NCBI GenBank assembly: GCA_964446935.1 | Contig: CAYUQI010000007.1 | Span: 1-54,035 of the forward strand | Source of the DNA: UASB124 sp964446935 | Lineage (GTDB): Bacteria > Babelota > Babeliae > Babelales > RVW-14 | Length of the DNA stretch: 54,035 nucleotides | Reading direction: 5' to 3' | Shown here: one piece after another, positions 50,730 to 54,035 of the stretch | Layout: every line of letters starts with the position of its first letter | Position numbering within the stretch: position 1 is the first letter of the stretch | Position numbers and translations under genes: made by a program | Notes under the pieces: model-generated | Told to the model about the DNA's origin: nothing | What the model saw: the letters and a program-made list of their open reading frames with translations, nothing else | The model's database searches: none

Positions 50730-52118
50730 ATGTCCGATCAACCGGGCGGCGCTTTTGGGCGTCGTAATCAATCTCAATCACCCGAAAGTATCTTAGGTAA
50801 AAGTCTCCCAACGAGTATTGAGGCTGAAAAGGCGGTTCTGTCTGCTATTTTGCTCGACGATCAAAACATGACGCTTGTTAGTGATGTTTTGAGGCCGAAT
50901 GATTTTTATGGCAAGCGCCATCAAGTACTCTATCAAGCAATGATTGATCTTGGCTCTGCCAACAAAAAAATCGATGTATTGGTGCTCCAAGATCATTTGC
51001 AAGCACAGCAATTGCTTGAAGAGGCTGGGGGTATTGATTACATTATGGAATTGCAAGAGGATATTCCTGCGCTTGGTTTGATTGGACAGCATGCTCATAT
51101 CGTTAAAGACAAGGCAATACTTCGTGAGCTGATTCATTCAGCCGCTGCGATCATAACGTCGTGTTATGATCGAAATGCCGAGGAGATAGATGCTGTCCTT
51201 GATACGGCAGAACAAAAAATTTTTCAAATATCACACAAATTGGCTGCGCCATCATTTGTCAAACTTGATGATTTATTAAAAAAGACCTTTCAGCAACTTG
51301 CCTTAGTCAAGACATCTCATGAAGGAGTTACGGGGATTCCGAGTGGTTTTAGTGCTTTTGATCGCATGACATCCGGAATGCAGCGAGGTGATTTGCTTAT
51401 TCTTGCTGCACGGCCATCAATGGGTAAAACAGCCATGGCGCTTAATATGGCTCTTTCGGCGTGGCATGCCAATTATCCTGTGGGCATATTTTCACTCGAA
51501 ATGTCGGCCGAGCAGCTTGTGTTACGTATGTTGTCAGCCGAATCACAGATTCCTCACCAAAAGATTCGTAACGCATTGGTGAGCTCGGATGAGTGGATTA
51601 TTTTGACCAATACGGCAGCGCATCTTGCCGAAGCAAAAATTTTTATTGATGATTCACCATCGCTTAATATTATGGAACTACGAGCTAAGGCGCGAAAGCT
51701 TAAGGCTCAAGAAAATATTCAGTTGTTGGTGATTGATTATTTGCAGCTCATTAATTCTCATCAGCGTCACGAAAATAGAACGCAAGAAATCTCGGCTATT
51801 TCGCGTGCACTCAAAGCTTTGGCTAAAGAGTTGGATATTCCTATTCTGGCCTTATCACAATTATCACGATCACTTGAAAGTCGCATGGATAAACGGCCTA
51901 TGCTTTCTGATCTTCGTGAATCGGGAGCAATAGAACAAGACGGTGATGTGATCTTTTTTATCTATCGGGAAGCGGTGTACAATCCTGAAACCGAACACCC
52001 TGACATGGCAGAAGTTATTATTGGCAAGCAGCGTAATGGACCGGTGGGAGCTTTTAATGTACGCTTTGCTGGAGAAGTGACGCGCTTTGAGGATCTTGGC
52101 GATCAGTATGGTTCATAA
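50730..52118 (+). CDS. dnaB: Replicative DNA helicase DnaB
   Basis: Hexameric 5'-3' helicase at the fork. 462 residues. The N-terminal domain starts with LPTSIEAEKAVLSAILLDD; the RecA-type core has the P-loop ILAARPSMGKTAMALNMA, SLEMSAEQLVLRML, the Walker B LLVIDYLQLI, ALSQLSRSLESR and DGDVIFFIYRE near the end. No intein or frameshift. Co-transcribed with rplI, 16 bases apart. Confidence 0.96.
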   Translation: MSDQPGGAFGRRNQSQSPESILGKSLPTSIEAEKAVLSAILLDDQNMTLVSDVLRPNDFYGKRHQVLYQAMIDLGSANKKIDVLVLQDHLQAQQLLEEAGGIDYIMELQEDIPALGLIGQHAHIVKDKAILRELIHSAAAIITSCYDRNAEEIDAVLDTAEQKIFQISHKLAAPSFVKLDDLLKKTFQQLALVKTSHEGVTGIPSGFSAFDRMTSGMQRGDLLILAARPSMGKTAMALNMALSAWHANYPVGIFSLEMSAEQLVLRMLSAESQIPHQKIRNALVSSDEWIILTNTAAHLAEAKIFIDDSPSLNIMELRAKARKLKAQENIQLLVIDYLQLINSHQRHENRTQEISAISRALKALAKELDIPILALSQLSRSLESRMDKRPMLSDLRESGAIEQDGDVIFFIYREAVYNPETEHPDMAEVIIGKQRNGPVGAFNVRFAGEVTRFEDLGDQYGS

Positions 52119-52168
52119 GATTGCTTTATATGTTGCAATTGCCCAAGTGGCTACGGTGGCTTGCGATG

Positions 52169-52236
52169 GCCTGGAACTTTTTCCAGGCTTCATGATACAA
52201 TCATAAAGTTGACCCTGAAATAAATTCAGGGTGACA
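52169..52236. repeat. Palindromic repeat (REP/BIME-like), copy 2
   Basis: Two palindromes lie between dnaB and ruvC: GCCTGGAACTTTTTCCAGGC (52169-52188) and CCCTGAAATAAATTCAGGG (52213-52231), the latter followed by TGACA. The second is a close relative of the palindrome at 18906-18922 in reverse orientation. The first could also act as terminator for dnaB, though no T-run follows. Confidence 0.6.
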
Positions 52237-52276
52237 AAATGGTAGTACGAATAAAGAAAAACACGGCGAGGCGAGT

Positions 52277-52786
52277 ATGAGCGAAAAAAAGGTTATTCTG
52301 GGAGTTGATCCAGGCTTTCACGTTACCGGGTATGCCATCATTGAACATTCGACTCGTGTGCTGTTGCACGATTGTGGATATTTAAAACTAAGTCCACAAC
52401 ACGCATTGCCTCAACGAGTAGGGCAATTCTATTCATTTTTTATAGAAAAAATTAAAATTCATGGAATTACACACATAGCTCTGGAAACATCATTTTTAGG
52501 CAAAAATGCACAGACTTTTTTAAAGTTGGGGTATTTACGAGGGATTTTGTATTTGCTGGCTGATCAACATCATATGATGCTTACTGAATTTGCACCGCGT
52601 GAAATTAAAATGGCTGTGACGGGCTTTGGTGGCGCGAGTAAGGATCAAGTAGCAGCCATGATGGTGCGCCTGTTTCCTCGCTTAACTGAATTTGGGTCGA
52701 TAGAGCGTAACGATGTTACTGATGCACTTGCCGTTTGTTTGTGTGGAGTATGGCAACAGTCGCCGCTTGCTCAGTATGTGCGATGA
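52277..52786 (+). CDS. ruvC: Crossover junction endodeoxyribonuclease RuvC
   Basis: Cuts Holliday junctions as a dimer. 169 residues. The acidic catalytic set is present: Asp in ILGVDPGFHVTGYAIIE, Glu in HIALETSFLGKNAQT and the pair in RNDVTDALAV. TEFAPREIKMAVTGFGGASKDQVAAMM is the family's C-terminal signature. GGCGAGGCGAGT precedes the ATG. No ruvA or ruvB is adjacent. A strong terminator follows. Confidence 0.95.
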   Translation: MSEKKVILGVDPGFHVTGYAIIEHSTRVLLHDCGYLKLSPQHALPQRVGQFYSFFIEKIKIHGITHIALETSFLGKNAQTFLKLGYLRGILYLLADQHHMMLTEFAPREIKMAVTGFGGASKDQVAAMMVRLFPRLTEFGSIERNDVTDALAVCLCGVWQQSPLAQYVR

Positions 52787-52827
52787 GGTACGCAATTGCT
52801 TTTGAGTTATTGCTCTGCGGATACATG

Positions 52828-52865
52828 AAAAAAGCCTGGCGACTTCAACATCGCCAGGCTTTTTT
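52828..52865. terminator. Strong terminator between ruvC and the convergent gene
   Basis: A 15-base perfect stem AAAAAAGCCTGGCGA/TCGCCAGGCTTTTTT (52828-52842 and 52851-52865) with an 8-base loop, T-runs usable in both directions. Confidence 0.9.
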
Positions 52866-52882
52866 ATTAGATGATATCAAAA

Positions 52883-53455
52883 TTATTGATTCAAAAAATT
52901 GTTGTTGTCGAATTTATATTCTTTAAATGTTGGATCAAACCAAAAAATATTTTCCAAAAGGGTTGTTGCAAGTGCTGCAGCTTTATCTTGTATATGATTA
53001 CCTTGAACGTCGATTCCGACGAGGAAGGCTTTTTTCAGAACAACAAGCCAAGGGGAATCGCCTGTTATATCCGTTAATGACAAAGTGTTTGTGCTCCTTT
53101 TAGCACAGCCAACAAGAAAGCATACAAGCTCACCGAATCCACTTATAAAATCTGGACAAATTTGTTGATTACCCATACAGCTTTCTATGGCGAGCCAGAA
53201 TTTTTTGCTGCGTTGTTGTTCCGATGTTTGATCCATCCATTGATTAATCTTTTTGTTTTTAAGATCGCAATAAACCGGGTTTTTTGCGCAAAAAGCAGCA
53301 AAGCTCACTCCGGATATGTTGCTCTTGTTTTTATAGGCATATTTAACGTTGTCTGCAAAAATTCTGATCTTTGTTTGGTAATCCATAGCGTATGAATTAG
53401 CGCCGAATGTTATTGCTGTGATTGAAACAAGTAATGCTCGAATGAGTGGTTTCAT
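52883..53455 (-). CDS. Secreted cysteine-containing protein, unknown
   Basis: About 190 residues from the ATG at 53455 (AAAGGA 6 bases upstream); the frame is open 93 bases further upstream. The signal peptide ends near SYAMDY. Six cysteines fall in three near pairs (FCAKNPVYC, CMGNQQIC, CFLVGC), suggesting disulfide bonds. C-terminal phrase LENIFWFDPTFKEYKF resembles the end of the next gene upstream (FIFKDDPTFK), so the two may be distant paralogues. No family recognised. Confidence 0.75.
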   Translation of the reverse strand: MKPLIRALLVSITAITFGANSYAMDYQTKIRIFADNVKYAYKNKSNISGVSFAAFCAKNPVYCDLKNKKINQWMDQTSEQQRSKKFWLAIESCMGNQQICPDFISGFGELVCFLVGCAKRSTNTLSLTDITGDSPWLVVLKKAFLVGIDVQGNHIQDKAAALATTLLENIFWFDPTFKEYKFDNNNFLNQ

Positions 53456-53566
53456 AAAGGGTCCTTTGAAAAAAACAGATGGTATTTTATGTATTTTAAA
53501 ACCTATTTGTTTGCTGTTGTATAATAACAATCTTGCTTGCAAAATCAAGCGCCTTACGCATAAAAA

Positions 53567-53598
53567 AATCTGGGGACTAATGCATTAGTCCCCAGATT
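53567..53598 (-). terminator. Terminator of the gene at the right edge
   Basis: A perfect 15-base stem AATCTGGGGACTAAT/ATTAGTCCCCAGATT (53567-53581 and 53584-53598), 2-base nominal loop. On the minus strand it is followed by TTTTTTT. Confidence 0.88.
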
Positions 53599-53625
53599 GA
53601 ATTGAAAATTAATGTATGTTCTTTT

Positions 53626-54035
53626 TTATTTGAACGTTGGATCATCTTTGAAGATGAACGATAAGAAAAGTTTTGCCTGTTGAGCAAACATTTCTATGTC
53701 TGATATTTGTATGCTTGATAATGGCAATATAAAAACTTTTTTAACAGACAACATCCAATTGTTATCACTATAGTCAGAGTGTAAAAAGGTCCATTCTTTA
53801 TGCAACGCAGATTCAAAGGCAAGCGTATGTTTTTGTGCATAGTCGCCATATACTTTGTCAATTAATTTTTCTAAAACGCCTTGATCTGCTTCTTCATCGC
53901 CTTGATTTGCAAATTCGTCAAGCTTCGCTTTCTTTAGTTTAGGTGAATCGGAAGCAGCCTCGTGAGCTGCTTCTTGAAGACTGCGTATTTCTATATATCT
54001 ATTTATCCGTGTCTGTAGAAAAATAATAAGCTCTA
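53626..54035 (-). CDS. C-terminal part of an unknown helical protein (5' end outside window)
   Basis: An open frame on the minus strand enters from the right edge and stops at TAA (53628-53626), giving 136 full codons. Seen: RINRYIEIRSLQEAAHEAA, SPKLKKAKLDEFANQGDEEA, LEKLIDKVYGDYAQKH, then KVFILPLSSIQISDIEMFAQQAK and FLSFIFKDDPTFK at the end. Charged and helical. The last phrase resembles the end of the neighbour at 52883. It is followed by a strong terminator, which supports it as a real gene. The start and any signal peptide lie beyond 54035. Confidence 0.75.
   Translation of the reverse strand, partial: ELIIFLQTRINRYIEIRSLQEAAHEAASDSPKLKKAKLDEFANQGDEEADQGVLEKLIDKVYGDYAQKHTLAFESALHKEWTFLHSDYSDNNWMLSVKKVFILPLSSIQISDIEMFAQQAKLFLSFIFKDDPTFK

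Overview
The window is AT-leaning, densely packed bacterial chromosome. Its housekeeping genes are ordinary: mutS, cmk, a PIN-PhoH ATPase, thrS, pgk, rpiB, ileS, ogt, lnt, rplI, dnaB and ruvC. Roughly half of the remaining genes begin with an N-terminal signal peptide and resemble no widely known family. Together with an ankyrin protein, tectonin-type beta-propellers, a WD-like secreted propeller and a compact gene layout, this suggests a host-associated bacterium with a large secretome. Candidatus Dependentiae (TM6) or a similar protist-associated lineage is my best guess. This is inference; no rRNA is present to settle it.

Layout. 1-1988: 5' part of mutS (minus strand, running off the left edge). 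2147-3716: two secreted proteins, one a J-domain look-alike without HPD. 3728-17209: a secreted modular array in which tectonin propellers (T), domains resembling the farnesoic acid O-methyltransferase fold (F) and two kinds of helical module recur in different orders in seven minus-strand genes. It is interrupted by a small plus-strand island (two paralogous secreted helical proteins plus cmk). 17381-21077: phoH2 and thrS, the latter with a promoter, a candidate threonine-rich leader peptide and a hairpin. 21224-25155: secreted orphan, ankyrin protein and an 851-residue secreted orphan. 25366-27216: RRM-RGG RNA-binding protein and pgk. 27440-31440: a row of six small secreted proteins, at least two of them from a tandem duplication that carried along a piece of the 5' end of pgk. 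31442-34936: LolC/FtsX-like permease, a response regulator-GGDEF protein and a CheW-type protein without kinase. 35039-37360: lipoprotein, rpiB, two secreted helical proteins. 37526-41016: ileS-ogt. 41145-45536: secreted WD-like protein, a 35-residue membrane peptide and three secreted low-complexity proteins. 45635-48267: three pseudopilin-type genes running into lnt, which carries an in-frame palindromic repeat. 48206-50034: two secreted proteins, one perhaps macrodomain-like. 50249-52786: rplI-dnaB-ruvC. 52883-54035: two secreted cysteine-containing or helical proteins, the last cut by the right edge.

How it fits together. The core genes serve replication and repair (mutS, dnaB, ruvC, ogt), translation (thrS, ileS, rplI) and carbon or nucleotide metabolism (pgk, rpiB, cmk). 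The accessory genes look devoted to export. They include signal-peptide proteins, a lipoprotein, Lnt and a LolC-like permease for lipoprotein maturation and sorting, and pseudopilins for a type II secretion or type IV pilus apparatus. The tectonin/F-domain array is the best candidate for an undescribed system: a set of exchangeable carbohydrate- or surface-binding modules evolving by duplication and domain swapping in place. All functional statements about it are inference from sequence patterns read by eye.
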